This document shows, piece by piece, positions 8,384-17,235 of a stretch of DNA of 64,000 nt (the first letter of the stretch is position 1; every line of letters starts with the position of its first letter). The notes beneath the pieces are model-generated. The model saw only the letters and a list, made by a program, of their open reading frames with translations, was not told the DNA's origin and did no database searches. This DNA is from CAVQOB01 sp963714325. Its GTDB lineage: Bacteria; Pseudomonadota; Alphaproteobacteria; Rhizobiales; Hyphomicrobiaceae. Made by a program: the position numbers and the translations under genes. Where the stretch lies: NCBI GenBank assembly GCA_963714325.1, contig CAVQOB010000015.1, forward strand, positions 11,595 through 75,594, read 5' to 3'.

Positions 8384-10015
8384 ATGACGATGCGGAAAGT
8401 CGCCACCGTCTTCGAGGCCTTCGCCGCAACGGCCGCAACATTCCCTGATAACGTTTTCCTCGCCGTGCCCGCGCGCGCCGATCGCGACTGGTTGAGCACG
8501 GGCGCTGAATTCTCTTATGCTACAATCGCCGGCGCCGTCACGACGACCCGTCAGCACTACGCCGACGCCGGTTACGGTCACGGTCATCGCATCGCGCTGC
8601 TCCTCGAAAACCGACCCGAGTTCATCATCCACTACCTCGCGTTGAATGCGCTCGGCGTCAGCATCGTGCCTATCAATCCGGACTATCGCTACGATGAGAT
8701 CCTCTATCTCCTGCAACACAGCGAGGCGCAGCTGGCGATCGGTCTACCGCATCATCTGGCGGCACTCAACGCTGTTGCCAGCGACCACGCTCTGTCAAGA
8801 CGACTGCCAGTCATCGACGCGTTGGCGCTCCCTGGCATCTGGCCGAGCCCCGCATCACCACCACGCTCAGCCCAGCCCGACAGCAGCACCGAATGCGCAC
8901 TCCTCTACACGTCCGGAACCACCGGCCGCCCAAAGGGCTGCATTCTCAGCAACCACTACTATCTGGCCGCCGGCGCCGGATATCGCGATCACGGCGGCCT
9001 GCTCGCCATTCGCCCCGGTGCCGATCGCTTCTACAATCCGCTGCCGCTGTTCCACATGAACCATCAGGCGGTGACGCTGACTTGCGCTATCCTCACCGCC
9101 AATTGTCTGGTCTTGCCGGAACGCTTTTCGCCCTCGCGCTGGTGGCGGGAAGTCTCCGAAACGGGCGCAACGATCGTGCATTATCTCGGCATCGTCGCGC
9201 CGATGCTGTTGAACCAGCCACCCTCACCAGAAGAAAAAGCGCATCAGGTCCGCTTCGGCATTGGCGCCGGCGTCGAACCAGAACTCCATGACCGGTTCGA
9301 ACAACGCTTCGGGTTTCCACTGGTCGAAGTCTGGGGCATGACCGAAACCGGCCGTCTCTTCACCGACAATCATCCGCCGCGCATGACCGCAACGCGCGCT
9401 TTCGGTCGTCCGGTTGCCGGCTACATGGAAGCGCACGTCGTCGACGACAACGATCAGGAAGTCGCCGTCGACACGCCGGGCGAGTTGGTCGTCCGCCACT
9501 CCGCCGCAGCCCCGCGCCAAGGTTTCTTTTCAGCCTACCTCAAGAACGATGCCGCCACCGAAGCGGCCTGGCGCAACGGTTGGTTCCACACCGGCGATGT
9601 CGTCCGCCAGGACGCGTCCGGGATGCTGTTTTTCATCGATCGCCAGAAGAACATCATCCGTCGCTCCGGCGAGAATATCGCCGCCGCCGAAGTCGAAGCG
9701 ATGCTGCAGGCGCATGATGCCGTCGCCCAGGTCGCCGTCATCGCCGTCCCCGACGAGATCCGCGAGGAAGAAGTCTTTGCCTGCGTTGTGCCGATGCCTG
9801 GCATTGAGCCGAACGAACGGCTGGCCCGCGAATTGTTGGCCTGGAGCAACGCGCGCCTTGCCTATTTCAAAGCTCCGGGTTGGATTCTCTTCGTCGACAA
9901 GCTCCCGACCACCGGCACGCAGAAGGTGCAGAAGACACAAATTTTCAAATCCGATGAAGACCCCCGCAAATCCACCGGCGTCATCGATCTACGCGCGTCC
10001 AAGCGGCGCACATGA
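8384..10015 (+). CDS. AMP-forming acyl-CoA ligase
   Basis: This 543-residue enzyme of the ANL superfamily activates a carboxylic acid with ATP and then forms the CoA thioester. The phosphate-binding loop YTSGTTGRPKG is at 175-185; further on come VWGMTETG, the hinge/aspartate motif NGWFHTGDVV and the C-terminal catalytic-lysine region LPTTGTQKVQK. It resembles the carnitine/crotonobetaine-CoA ligase-like branch, but the substrate is not decidable. A second ATG at 8390 is possible. It follows the anti-sigma gene by 5 bp, which suggests control by the ECF sigma factor or simple read-through. A hairpin at 10072-10093 lies after the stop. Confidence 0.9.
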   Translation: MTMRKVATVFEAFAATAATFPDNVFLAVPARADRDWLSTGAEFSYATIAGAVTTTRQHYADAGYGHGHRIALLLENRPEFIIHYLALNALGVSIVPINPDYRYDEILYLLQHSEAQLAIGLPHHLAALNAVASDHALSRRLPVIDALALPGIWPSPASPPRSAQPDSSTECALLYTSGTTGRPKGCILSNHYYLAAGAGYRDHGGLLAIRPGADRFYNPLPLFHMNHQAVTLTCAILTANCLVLPERFSPSRWWREVSETGATIVHYLGIVAPMLLNQPPSPEEKAHQVRFGIGAGVEPELHDRFEQRFGFPLVEVWGMTETGRLFTDNHPPRMTATRAFGRPVAGYMEAHVVDDNDQEVAVDTPGELVVRHSAAAPRQGFFSAYLKNDAATEAAWRNGWFHTGDVVRQDASGMLFFIDRQKNIIRRSGENIAAAEVEAMLQAHDAVAQVAVIAVPDEIREEEVFACVVPMPGIEPNERLARELLAWSNARLAYFKAPGWILFVDKLPTTGTQKVQKTQIFKSDEDPRKSTGVIDLRASKRRT

Positions 10016-10071
10016 CGCGACACCAGCGTTGACAGATGTTTCAACAAGTGTGCGGGCTGCAGCAAAAATTC

Positions 10072-10093
10072 GGGGGCGAGTTCCCTCGCCCCC
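10072..10093 (-). terminator. Terminator hairpin between converging genes
   Basis: GGGGGCGAG and CTCGCCCCC form a perfect 9-bp stem around a TTCC loop. On the minus strand the hairpin is followed by GAATTTTTG, so it should end transcription of the DUF533 gene. On the plus strand the downstream T-run is weak (ATTTGC), but it may also help stop the acyl-CoA ligase unit. Confidence 0.75.
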
Positions 10094-10123
10094 ATTTGCA
10101 AGTCCAATTCTACAATCCGCACA

Positions 10124-11280
10124 TCAGGCAGCGTTGCGCGCCGCAGCATCGATGTGGCTGGCCAATTGCCCGTCAATGCCAAGCTGCTCGGCGAGTTCGA
10201 CGAGGAATGCATGCTCTTGCTCTGTATCGAGATCGATCGCCACCCGCGCCGCCGTGAACAACTGCACCGCTTCTTCCTGATTGCGAACGCCGGCTGCCAG
10301 ATCGGCAGCCGTTGCCGGACTATTGAGCTCCTGCGCCAGGAATTCTTCCGCCTGTGCATCGAGCCCGAGCTGTTTCATGCTACCCATCAGCTTCGCCTGC
10401 TCGTTGGCGTCGATCCGGCCATCCGCAGCGGCCGCGGCAATCATGCCGCGCAGATATACGGTCGCCAATTCCTGTGTCACGGCCGCCGTCTCGAAGCCGG
10501 AGCCCTGCGGCGCCGCATTGACTTCGTCGGCGCCGCTGATCAGCGGCCGCCCGGCTTGATAATTCTGCAGCGCCTTGTAGGCAAGACCACCGATCAGTGC
10601 GAGGCCGCCGATCTTCAACGCCCGGCCAGCCATCGCCCGTCCGGTCTTCGTGCCGAGCACCACCGCGCCGAGCCCACCCGCCGCCGCACCAGCGCCGACC
10701 TGGTTCTGCGCAATCAACTCTTTCAACTTGGCCATCAGGTCGTCGGGCGATTGTCCCGTCGCTTCGCGCATGCGGCCCGACGCGCCCGTCATGTCATCGA
10801 CCTTGCGCGCGCCATCTTTGACGCCCGACGTGGCTTGTCCAAGCACTTGGCCGAGAATGTCCATCAACCCGCCGCCACCTTGCGCGCCACCCTGCTGCCC
10901 GCCGCCGGCGCCCATCTGCTGCTGCAGTTTCCGCAGCATGTCTTCCATGCCACCTTGACCGCCTCCCTGAGCGCCACCCTGCTGCGCGCCACCACCGAGC
11001 TTGCCGAGCAGATCGCCAAGCCCACCCATGCCGCCGCCCTGGCCGCCTTGAGGAGCAGCCTGACCGCCGCCTTGCTGCCCGCCGAGCTTGCCAAGCAGTT
11101 CACCGAGACCGCCCATATCATTGCCGCCGCGACCTTGCGGCGCTGTTGGCCGCCACCCTGGCCCTGCATCATCTTGCCGAGCAGATCGCCAAGACCGCCC
11201 ATCCCGCCGCTGTCCTGCTGTGCCGGTGGCTGCGCCGCGCCCTTCATCATCATTTCAATCAGGCTGCGTGCATCAAACAT
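10124..11280 (-). CDS. DUF533/TerB-like protein with Gly/Gln-rich repeats, frameshifted near the N-terminus
   Basis: Two overlapping minus-strand frames together encode one DUF533 (YebE-type, TerB-like) protein. The first begins at 11280 with MFDARSLIEMMMKGAAQ, the classic start of this family. The second carries the rest to the stop at 10124. Between them, near 11145, one base appears to be missing (CAACA then GCGCCG), so the current reading breaks after about 46 codons; an ATG at 11116 could still yield a 330-residue product. The N-terminal third repeats GGLG(D/E)LLGK three times between Gly/Gln-rich linkers. A hydrophobic stretch (ALKIGGLALIGGLAYKAL) follows and the TerB-like helical domain is C-terminal (about the last 130 residues). 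Function unknown. Confidence 0.8.
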
Positions 11281-11382
11281 GGGAGTCCTCCAGGGGTGGC
11301 GACAATCGCCTTGGCTGAATAAGTAAGCGTCGATCGGCCGGCGCGCAACCGATCCGTGGAAAGAAAAGACTTATTGGAAAAC

Positions 11383-11415
11383 AAAAGACCGCACACGAAC
11401 CTTGCGCGGTCTTTT
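11383..11415 (-). terminator. Rho-independent terminator of the TRAP transporter genes
   Basis: AAAAGACCGC (11383-11392) pairs with GCGGTCTTTT (11406-11415). Read on the minus strand, the hairpin lies about 25 bp after the DctM stop and is followed by GTTTTCC. It also shields the DUF533 gene from read-through. Confidence 0.8.
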
Positions 11416-11440
11416 TCACCCAACAGCGATCGCCTAAAGC

Positions 11441-13520
11441 CTACTGCTTGGGCTTGAGGTCATCGACCGACGGCGGTTTCGTGACGTCGATCAGCCCCGG
11501 TAGCGCCGGCATATCCGTGGCCGGAGCCGCCGGAGCTGTCGCCGGAGCCCCGCTCGAGGCGGGCGTCAGCGGCGGCGCCGATGCCGGCGGCGTTTCCGCC
11601 TTCGGTGCCGGAGCAGCAGGCGCGGGTGGGCACGGCGCGGTGCTGGTGCGGCATCGCCGGTGGTGGTGTCAATCCTGCTGGTGGCCCAGACGGTAACGAC
11701 GGCGGCGCACCGAGCCCGGGCGGAGGTCCGCCTAGATTAGGCATCGGCGGCAACCCGCCGAACGGCGAGCCTCCCGGCAGATTGAGCCCACCCGGCGCAC
11801 CACCACCCATACTCGGAATGACAATGTCCACCTTGTTCGGATCAACAGCCGGCCCGGTCGCCTTGTAGTGCATGACCATGCTCGGGAAGGCGATGACAAG
11901 TCCCACCATGATGCACTGAATAATCACGAATGGCACCGCGCCCCAGTAGATCTGGCCCGTCGTCACCGGCTCAGTCAGTTTGCCGGTGACCTTGTCATTG
12001 TAGGCGGCAGTCGGCGCCACGGATCGCAAATAGAACAAGGCAAAACCGAACGGCGGGTGCATGAACGACGTCTGCATGTTCACGCCAAGCATGACGCCGA
12101 ACCAGATCAGATCGATGCCCAACTTCTCCGCGACCGGCCCAAGCAGCGGAATAATGATGAACGCCAGTTCGAAGAAATCCAGGAAAAACGCCAGCAGGAA
12201 GACCATGATGTTGACGAAGACGAGGAAGCCGACCTGGCCACCCGGCAGCGACGTCAGCAGATGTTCGACCCACAAGTGTCCATTCACGCCGTAGAAGGTC
12301 AGCGAGAAGATGCGCGCGCCGATCAGAATGAAAACAACGAACGCCGAAAGCTTGGCGGTTGCTTCGACGGCTGATCTGAGCAGCGCCCAGTTGAAGCGTT
12401 TCGGATTATTATCCAGCCACCGCTTGAAGACTGCCAGAATGATCGCGCCGGAGGCCCCCATCGCACCCCCTTCGGTCGGGGTTGCCACACCGATGAAGAT
12501 CGTCCCCAAAACTAGAAAGATGAGGAACAGCGGCGGCACCATGACGAACGTCACTTGCTGCGCCAGCCGGGAAAGGAAGCGGGCTCCGGTCGCCTTATCC
12601 AGGCACCAGTTCAGCACCGCTACAGTAAATGCGAAGACGATGCTGATCGCCATCACCAGAACAACGAAATCAGCGCCTTTGTACTCGTTTCCATTCGGCA
12701 ACTTGCTGGCAATGCCAGTGCCGGCCAGCAGTCCGCGCAGATGACCCGACATGAAGAGGTAGCCGGTCAGCCCTGCCGCAATTGTCAGGATCAGCAACGA
12801 CAGCAGGCCTCTGCTGCCATCGTCCTCCTTGAAGCCGACGGCCTCCGGCGGCAATCCTGGCGCGGCTTCCGGATAGAACGTCGCCACGATGAAAATGTAG
12901 CCCGCATAGAGGCATGCAAGGACCATACCGGGGATGAAGGCGCCCTCATACATATCGCCAACCGACTTGCCGAGCTGATCGGCCATGACGATCAGCACCA
13001 GCGACGGCGGTATGATCTGCGCCAGGGTCCCCGAAGCAGCGATAACTCCTGATGCGACGCGACGGTCATAGCCATAGCGCAGCATGATCGGCAGCGAAAT
13101 CAACCCCATCGAAATCACTGACGCGGCGACAACACCCGTCGTCGCGGCCAGCAAAGCGCCGACGAATACGACGGCATATGCCAGTCCACCCCTGACCGTC
13201 CCGAACAACTGCCCGATCGTATCCAGCAGATCCTCGGCCATCCCCGAGCGTTCAAGCACCAGCCCCATCAGCGTGAAGAAAGGTATGGCCAGCAGCGTAT
13301 CGTTACTCATCACGCCGTAGACGCGTTCGGGCAGTGAATACAGCAGTGGCCAGGACAGCGAGATGGCGCCCTTTGACAGCGGCGCCAGCTCAACGCCGAC
13401 GATGAAGAAGAGCAGCCCGCAAGCCCCCAGCGAAAATGCCACAGGATATCCGAGCAGAAGAAAAATCACCAAGCCCAGGAACATGATTGGGGCGATGTTC
13501 TGCGCAATCCAGGCTGCCAT
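11441..13520 (-). CDS. TRAP transporter large permease (DctM type), C-terminal tail frameshifted
   Basis: This is the large membrane subunit of a tripartite ATP-independent periplasmic (TRAP) transporter, which imports organic acids with a sodium or proton gradient. About 600 residues carry the many hydrophobic segments of DctM, including GGAMGASGAIILAVFKR and the NMQTSFMHPPFGFALFYL block near the C-terminal end, and place it in the longer subfamily. It starts at the ATG at 13520 (MAAWIAQNIAPIMF). A Pro/Ala/Gly-rich tail follows. In the plain reading it runs to 11460, but one extra base near 11620-11640 restores the neighbouring frame, giving a more natural tail (APAAPAPKAETPP ... VDDLKPKQ) and a TAG at 11441. 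No DctP solute receptor is next to it. Confidence 0.9.
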
Positions 13521-13615
13521 CCCTAATACTCCAGCATGCGTCTCGGTGTGCGGCCGTGCACAGAGCACAGAGCACAGTGATACGATTCAAGATTTAATCA
13601 ACGCGGCTTGCGCGG

Positions 13616-14212
13616 CTAATTTCGCTTCGGCCTCGGCCGCCAGCGCTTCCGCAGCCGCTCGGCTTCTGCCTCGGCAGCCTCGTGATGCCCGCCGCCCGAA
13701 ACATCTGCAAGCTTACCTTGCATAATCGCGATCCGCTTGATCAGTTCAGAGATGCCCTGGAACAGCAAGAATGTGAACGCCAACGGCACCAGCAGCTTCG
13801 AGGGATATTGCGGCAATCCGCCCGCATTGGTCGATTGCTCGTTCTGCAGCATCGATCGCCAGAAGAACGGCCAACTCGTGATCATCATCACCAGACAGAT
13901 CGGGATCAGGAAGAAGGCGTGACCAACGACGTCGATCCAGTGCCGGACTCGTTTCGGCAAGACACTTGAGACGATATCAATGCGAATATGTTCATTCGAC
14001 ATCAGTGTCCACGAACAGCACAGCAAGAAAACCGCACCGAACAAAACCCACTGCATTTCAAGCCAGGAGTTCGATGACATATCGAAGACTTTGCGGATGA
14101 TGGCGTTGACGGCACTGATGATCACCGCCAGCAGAATGGCCCAGGCGACCACCTTGCCGATCCGGCCATTGATCGCGTCGATGATGCGGCTAAAGCCTAG
14201 CAGCGAGTCCAT
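13616..14212 (-). CDS. TRAP transporter small permease (DctQ type)
   Basis: This 198-residue protein is the small membrane subunit that pairs with the DctM protein encoded just downstream (95-bp gap). Four hydrophobic segments are visible: about 19-38 (VAWAILLAVIISAVNAI), 50-70, 95-115 and 145-165. The motif SWTLMSNEHIRIDI is typical of the DctQ family. The charged tail (EAEAERLRKRWRPRPKRN) is cytoplasmic. The start ATG at 14212 follows GGGGAGA. The genes are divergent from mrp, with a shared 230-bp promoter region. Confidence 0.92.
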   Translation of the reverse strand: MDSLLGFSRIIDAINGRIGKVVAWAILLAVIISAVNAIIRKVFDMSSNSWLEMQWVLFGAVFLLCCSWTLMSNEHIRIDIVSSVLPKRVRHWIDVVGHAFFLIPICLVMMITSWPFFWRSMLQNEQSTNAGGLPQYPSKLLVPLAFTFLLFQGISELIKRIAIMQGKLADVSGGGHHEAAEAEAERLRKRWRPRPKRN

Positions 14213-14442
14213 TTCTCCCCCTATCGCCAGGCCATGACGGCCCTCGCGTAAGAACGACCTGTGGCACCTATAGCCGTCCGGCCATGGCGGAGCCAGTGCC
14301 CAAATTGAATATAGGCTAAGAGTGACTTCGTGAGGTAACTCTGCCACTGTAGTCCACCAATTCAGACCATACTGAAGCCCGGGCACAGTTGTAGACTGTG
14401 GCAAGCGTCGTGTCTGAGCTTGATCGAAATCGGAGAAGGTAA

Positions 14443-16005
14443 ATGTCACTCACGAAAGAGAAGGTCCTGGCCGCTTTGAAGCGCGTCAAGGGCCCGGACT
14501 TGGACAGCAACATCGTCGATCTCGGACTCATCTCGGAAGTTCTGATCAAAGACAATCGTGCCTATTTTTCGATCACCATCCCGGCCAGCCGCGCCGAAGA
14601 ACTGGAACCACTCCGGCAAGCCGCCGAAAAAGTCGTCAAGGACCTTGAGGGCGTGGCTGGCGCCACGGCCGTCCTGACCGCCGAAAAGGCTGGCGGAGCG
14701 GCGGCGGGCGCACCACGTGGCGGCAGCACACCTGAGTCCGCACGCGTTCAGGCCGCTCGCGCCAAGGGCGGCGCCGGTGATGGCGGTCACAAGCATGATC
14801 ATGCTCATGATCACGGTCACGCCCACGGCAATGGCCACAGCCATGCCGCACCGGCTCCGACTCCAGGCGGCGCCCGCGGCCTCGCTGGCGTTCCCGGCAT
14901 CAAGCATCTGATTGCCGTCGCATCTGGCAAAGGTGGCGTCGGCAAATCGACGACCGCCGTCAATCTCGCGCTCGGCTTCCAGGCGATCGGCCTCAAGGCT
15001 GGCATTCTCGACGCCGACATCTACGGGCCATCTCAGCCGCGACTGCTTGGATTGACCGGACGCCCGCAAGCCGATCACGGCAATAAGCTGAAACCGATGG
15101 AAGGCTATGGCCTCAAAGTCATGTCGATGGGTTTCCTCGTCGACGAAGGCACGCCAATCATCTGGCGCGGGCCCATGGTCGTCTCCGCGCTGACCCAGAT
15201 GTTGCGTGATGTCGCCTGGGGCGATCTCGACGTCCTTGTCATCGACATGCCGCCCGGCACAGGCGACGTCCAGCTCACCATGGCGCAGCAAGTGCCGCTC
15301 TCCGGCGCGATCATCGTCTCGACCCCACAAGACCTCGCCCTCATCGACGCCCGCAAGGGCCTCAACATGTTCCGCAAGGTCGACGTCCCCGTCCTCGGCA
15401 TCATCGAGAACATGAGCTACTTCATCTGCACCAAATGCGGCGAGCGGCACGAAATCTTCGGCCACGGCGGCGCCAAGAACGAAGCTGAAAAGCTTGGGAT
15501 TGCTTTTCTCGGCGGCGTACCGCTGCACATGGAAATCCGCGCCCGCTCCGATTCGGGCCAACCGATCACCGCGACGAACCCCGATAGCGTTCACGCCCAG
15601 ATCTATCGCGAACTCGCGGCGAAATCCTGGGTTGAACTGCAAGCCGCCGGCGGCACGCGCATCAAGCCGCCCCGCCTCGAAATTGCCGGCGGAGGCGCAG
15701 AACTGATGGTCACCTTCGACAACGACCCACCTTACAATCTACCCGCCGAAATGCTCCGTGTCATGAGCCCGTCGGCCGAAGTCCAAGGCCACTCGCCCGA
15801 GCAGCGCGTCACCCTCGGCAAGAAGAAGAACGTCAAGATCAGGGAACTGAAGCCGATCGGCAATTACGCCGCCCGCATCGTCTTCGACGACGGTCACGAC
15901 ACCGGGCTCTATGCCTGGACCTACCTGCAATTGCTGCACAAGGAGCGCGACCGCCGTTGGGCCGACTACCTCAAGGAACTCGAACAGAAAGGCCTCAGTC
16001 GATGA
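14443..16005 (+). CDS. mrp: Mrp/ApbC iron-sulfur carrier with C-terminal DUF971 domain
   Basis: This P-loop ATPase should bind and transfer iron-sulfur clusters. The 520 residues divide into a DUF59/MIP18 domain (1-80), a linker holding a histidine cluster (116-134, twelve His among Asp and Gly), the Mrp ATPase (150-400) with the deviant Walker A SGKGGVGKST (161-170) and a cluster-binding CTKC pair (C329, C332), and a C-terminal DUF971 domain (about 405-495, FDDGHDTGLYAWTYL). This DUF59-Mrp-DUF971 order is that of the chloroplast protein HCF101, whereas E. coli Mrp lacks DUF971. The stop overlaps the start of the next gene (ATGA). Confidence 0.93.
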   Translation: MSLTKEKVLAALKRVKGPDLDSNIVDLGLISEVLIKDNRAYFSITIPASRAEELEPLRQAAEKVVKDLEGVAGATAVLTAEKAGGAAAGAPRGGSTPESARVQAARAKGGAGDGGHKHDHAHDHGHAHGNGHSHAAPAPTPGGARGLAGVPGIKHLIAVASGKGGVGKSTTAVNLALGFQAIGLKAGILDADIYGPSQPRLLGLTGRPQADHGNKLKPMEGYGLKVMSMGFLVDEGTPIIWRGPMVVSALTQMLRDVAWGDLDVLVIDMPPGTGDVQLTMAQQVPLSGAIIVSTPQDLALIDARKGLNMFRKVDVPVLGIIENMSYFICTKCGERHEIFGHGGAKNEAEKLGIAFLGGVPLHMEIRARSDSGQPITATNPDSVHAQIYRELAAKSWVELQAAGGTRIKPPRLEIAGGGAELMVTFDNDPPYNLPAEMLRVMSPSAEVQGHSPEQRVTLGKKKNVKIRELKPIGNYAARIVFDDGHDTGLYAWTYLQLLHKERDRRWADYLKELEQKGLSR

Positions 16006-16619
16006 GTGAGCATCGCGTCACATCGGTCGAGGCATTGCTCGCCCTCTATGGCGAAACCAATCCGATCTCGCTGGCCAAGGAGACACCAGCACTGACTCCG
16101 GCCTATCGGGCGATGGTCCAGGCGGCGCGTTTTTTCGCCATCGCGACATCCGGCCCAGATGGCCTCGATTGCTCCCCGCGCGGTGACGCCGCTGGCCATC
16201 TCCTGGCGATCGAAAACGACACAACGCTGCTGATCCCCGACCGCCGCGGCAACAATCGCCTTGATACCCTGCGGAACATCGTCGCTGATCCGCGCATCGC
16301 ACTGCTGTTTCTGATCCCAGGCGTCCAAGAAACGCTGCGCATCAACGGAACAGCCGAAATTTCAACGGATCCCGCGCTGATCCAACGCTTCATGATGGAG
16401 GGCAAACCGCCGCGAACGGTGATCCGCGTCAGCATCGCTGCCGTCTATTTCCAATGCGCGCGCGCCATCACACGCTCAGCGCTCTGGGACAATACGAGCC
16501 GCATTGATCGCAACACCTTGCCGACCGCCGGCCAAATGACCCGATCAGCCAAGTCGGACTTCGATTCCGACAGCTATGACGCAGCGTTGCCCGAACGCCA
16601 GAAAGCATCACTGTATTGA
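16002..16619 (+). CDS. Pyridoxamine 5'-phosphate oxidase-like FMN-binding protein
   Basis: This 205-residue protein has the split-barrel fold of the PNPOx-like family. It is closest to the group with the block FAIATSGPDGLDCSPRGD near the N-terminus and DRRGNNRLDTLRNIVADPRIALLF in the middle (the MSMEG_1061 type). Members bind FMN or F420 and act as reductases, often of unknown substrate. The ATG overlaps the mrp stop, so the two are translationally coupled. A link to iron-sulfur or flavin maintenance is possible but not shown. Confidence 0.87.
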   Translation: MSEHRVTSVEALLALYGETNPISLAKETPALTPAYRAMVQAARFFAIATSGPDGLDCSPRGDAAGHLLAIENDTTLLIPDRRGNNRLDTLRNIVADPRIALLFLIPGVQETLRINGTAEISTDPALIQRFMMEGKPPRTVIRVSIAAVYFQCARAITRSALWDNTSRIDRNTLPTAGQMTRSAKSDFDSDSYDAALPERQKASLY

Positions 16620-16661
16620 GAGCCGTCGCGATCTCGGACGCCCTCGGCCGCTGATGTCCCG

Positions 16662-17147
16662 TCAGCCCGCCTTCAAGGCCTTCGCCATGTGCCATGCCGC
16701 AACCTCGACCGGTCCTGACGCCGTATCGACCTGCAGCGGCCGTTCGCTGACAACGGCCCAGCCGTTGCGCTCATAGAAGCGCCGCGCCTCATGATTGCCG
16801 GCAATCACAACGAGGCGCGCCTCGGCAGCGCCAGACTGCGCGACCAGCGCCTCGGTGCGCGCCAGCAGCTCGCGCCCGATGCCGGTAGCTCGAGCGGCGG
16901 GTAACAGAAACAATTGCCCGATATAGCCGTTGTCCCAGCCGCTGAATCCGATCATTTGTCCATCCCGCTCGACAACCAACGGGGGCTCACTAAAGATCGC
17001 AACTCTTGAACGAAAGAAATCATGATCGCGCGATTGCCGAACCGCTTCGGGTTGAAACGGCGCCTGCGTCTCATGCCACACATTATAGTGCAGCCGGGCG
17101 ATGGGGCCGATGTCATCGGCCGTCCCGCGCCGAAAAATGACCGTCAT
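16662..17147 (-). CDS. GNAT-family N-acetyltransferase
   Basis: This 161-residue protein of the GCN5-related N-acetyltransferase fold transfers an acetyl group from acetyl-CoA to an amine. The acetyl-CoA loop is seen in GQLFLLPAARATGIGRELLAR, and the final strands in NHEARRFYERNGW. The start is the ATG at 17147. It converges on the PNPOx-like gene and has its own short promoter region next to the dehydrogenase gene upstream. The substrate is unknown. Confidence 0.88.
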   Translation of the reverse strand: MTVIFRRGTADDIGPIARLHYNVWHETQAPFQPEAVRQSRDHDFFRSRVAIFSEPPLVVERDGQMIGFSGWDNGYIGQLFLLPAARATGIGRELLARTEALVAQSGAAEARLVVIAGNHEARRFYERNGWAVVSERPLQVDTASGPVEVAAWHMAKALKAG

Positions 17148-17235
17148 AACTATGCCTCTGACAGGTCTTCGAACCACACGTGCTAGGCAACGTGTAAAAG
17201 CGTTCAGGCTACACGGTGATACCCAGAAATTCAAT

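Noticed and set aside
10154..11326. 390-codon plus-strand frame opposite the DUF533 gene
   Set aside because: It is a shadow of the Gly/Gln-rich minus-strand gene; its Arg/Pro/Ala-rich translation matches no family and has no ribosome binding site.
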